This document shows, in pieces, positions 62,904 to 64,000 of a DNA stretch of 64,000 nt (its first letter is position 1; every line of letters begins with the position of its first letter). The position numbers and the translations under genes are program-made. The notes beneath the pieces were generated by a model that saw only the letters and a program-made list of their open reading frames with translations, did no database searches and had not been told where the DNA came from. Location: NCBI GenBank assembly GCA_020137815.1, contig CM035353.1, positions 3,406,471 through 3,470,470 of the forward strand, given 5' to 3'. The stretch comes from Hormiphora californensis (lineage: Eukaryota; Ctenophora; Tentaculata; Cydippida; Pleurobrachiidae).

Positions 62904-63287
62904 TTATGCTGCCCAGGGTCTCGCAGATGGCCTCCGAAGCACACAAGTGATGAACCGGTTTGCCGAGGTCCGAGGCTCTGACCCTATATCTATGAGGTAC
63001 CTCCCCTTGACCTGTCCAAGCTCATGCATCATCAGATTCATGAAGTTCACCAGATTCATCATGCTCACTTCTGTGGCAGTGACTGCTGACATCTTGGATA
63101 TGATGTCCAGGTCAAACTCGGTGGGTCTGGTGACCAGTACCACTCCTGGGATGATGAGGTTAGGAGTCCTGTCCAGTTTATATTCTCCTCGAAGTTCAGG
63201 AACCCCACCGCAGTGTCTGCCATGGCGAACCCTCCATCCGGGTGCCTCTGGATAACATGATCCCTCGGTACTCACGGGGTTCTCCAT
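62904..63287 (-). pseudogene. Unrecognised frame related to the 46909 piece
   Basis: A 127-codon frame containing NLIIPGVVLVTRPTEFDLDI and VSMMNLVNFMNLMMHELGQV. The spacing of hydrophobic and acidic residues resembles the last piece of the gene at 46930-48931 (NAISLVPVNEVRKLDVEAGT...). The first 35 codons look non-coding. Confidence 0.35.
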
Positions 63288-63324
63288 TTTCTCTCCCTAA
63301 ATATATGCAACTTTTCTTACACAT

Positions 63325-63870
63325 AATAACCTCGCTGGCAGAACATTCCCCACATGTCCATCGCTCAGCGAAGCCTAGCTGGTCCATTTTCTATCCCACC
63401 CATGTTAGCAGGACCCTCCCTACCCTTTCCCCACATGTATGATGTATAGGGCTCTGATGGTGGATTTAATGTTAATTATATGAACAATTGGACTGACAAT
63501 CAGTTCATTAGTACACGACAATCAATGATAGTATGTTGACAACTTTCTTTATATATATCTCTAATAATAAGATGATACTGAACACTGGTATAAACTAACC
63601 GTTCCTCCAGGCTGCCAGCGCCTTAGACGTGGCAATATCTTCTGGTGTCCCTGAGAGCGGCGCAGCAGGGGGCCCACAAACCTAGAACAACGATGTGGCA
63701 AATGTGTCATGCAGTTGAGTGTTCCCCCCCCCCCTCTCTTCACACAATAACCTCGCTGGCAGAACATTCCCCACATGTCCATCGCTCGGCGGAGCTCGTC
63801 TATTTTCTATCCACCCATGTCAGCAGGACTCTCCCTGCCCCTTTCCCCACACGTACAGGGCTCTAATTGT
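63325..63870. repeat. Two-copy tandem repeat, period about 420 bp
   Basis: AATAACCTCGCTGGCAGAAC and CCCCACATGTCCATCGCTC occur at about 63328 and 63748. The shared sequence continues through TAGCAGGACCCTCCC-type text and into ATTAGTACACGACAATCAATG. No gene is recognised. Confidence 0.8.
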
Positions 63871-64000
63871 GTGTGTTAATTACATTTAATGTTAATGATA
63901 TTGGAATTACAATCAGTACATTAGTACATGACAATCAATGATATTATTACTTTATTTATATGTTTCTAATTAAATAATAAGATGATACTGGATACTGGTA

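Overview
The window is 64 kb of repeat-rich, AT-leaning nuclear DNA from a metazoan, probably a marine invertebrate such as a sponge or cnidarian. Evidence: spliced genes with GT-AG introns; a mitochondrial ribosomal protein gene, TTI2, TAF1B, enolase, an SLC7-type transporter, rhodopsin-like GPCRs and a P2X7-ballast-like protein; TTAGGG-like repeats; pogo-, hAT- and MULE-like non-autonomous elements; and a Jockey/I-type LINE. There are no operons, CRISPR arrays or bacterial features. A 100-N gap (5623-5722) marks a scaffold join, and several conserved genes carry single-base frame breaks. Either the consensus has residual indel errors or some copies are decaying.

Layout. 1-4.0 kb: MITEs and hairpins. 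4.25-16.8 kb: three in-phase exons of a minus-strand coiled-coil (probably ciliary) gene. Its large second intron holds a duplicated 1-kb segment around the gap, a foldback element with 9-bp target duplication, and two almost identical intronless GPCR genes in tandem. 17.1-24.4 kb, all minus: MRPL23 (4 exons), an unrecognised 261-aa gene and TTI2 (9 exons). 25.1-26.4 kb: enolase. 28.1-29.5 kb: TAF1B. 30.6-35.75 kb, plus: a complete 7-exon cationic amino acid transporter. 37.2-44.7 kb: a 7.5-kb terminal-inverted-repeat element with a perfect 8-bp target duplication. It contains a LINE, and its right terminal repeat is split by a 1.34-kb near-perfect palindrome. 45.7-64 kb: duplicated, frame-broken gene fragments, including a P2X7-ballast-like gene, short paralogous genes, transposase-like pieces, and a 45-bp minisatellite interrupted by a hAT-like MITE.

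The most unusual theme is tandem repetition at exon edges. In the coiled-coil gene a 56-bp unit repeats an exon end plus its splice donor, and a 35-bp unit repeats a splice acceptor plus the first 13 exon bases about 20 times. The transporter has a 35-bp duplication of an acceptor. Minisatellites also lie against an MRPL23 acceptor and against the start codons of TTI2 and enolase. A second theme is DNA hairpins with clear insertion footprints. A third is an element in the transporter's second intron that carries about 13 copies of a GTGGATAA-core motif, many paired with CTCAAC, in both orientations.
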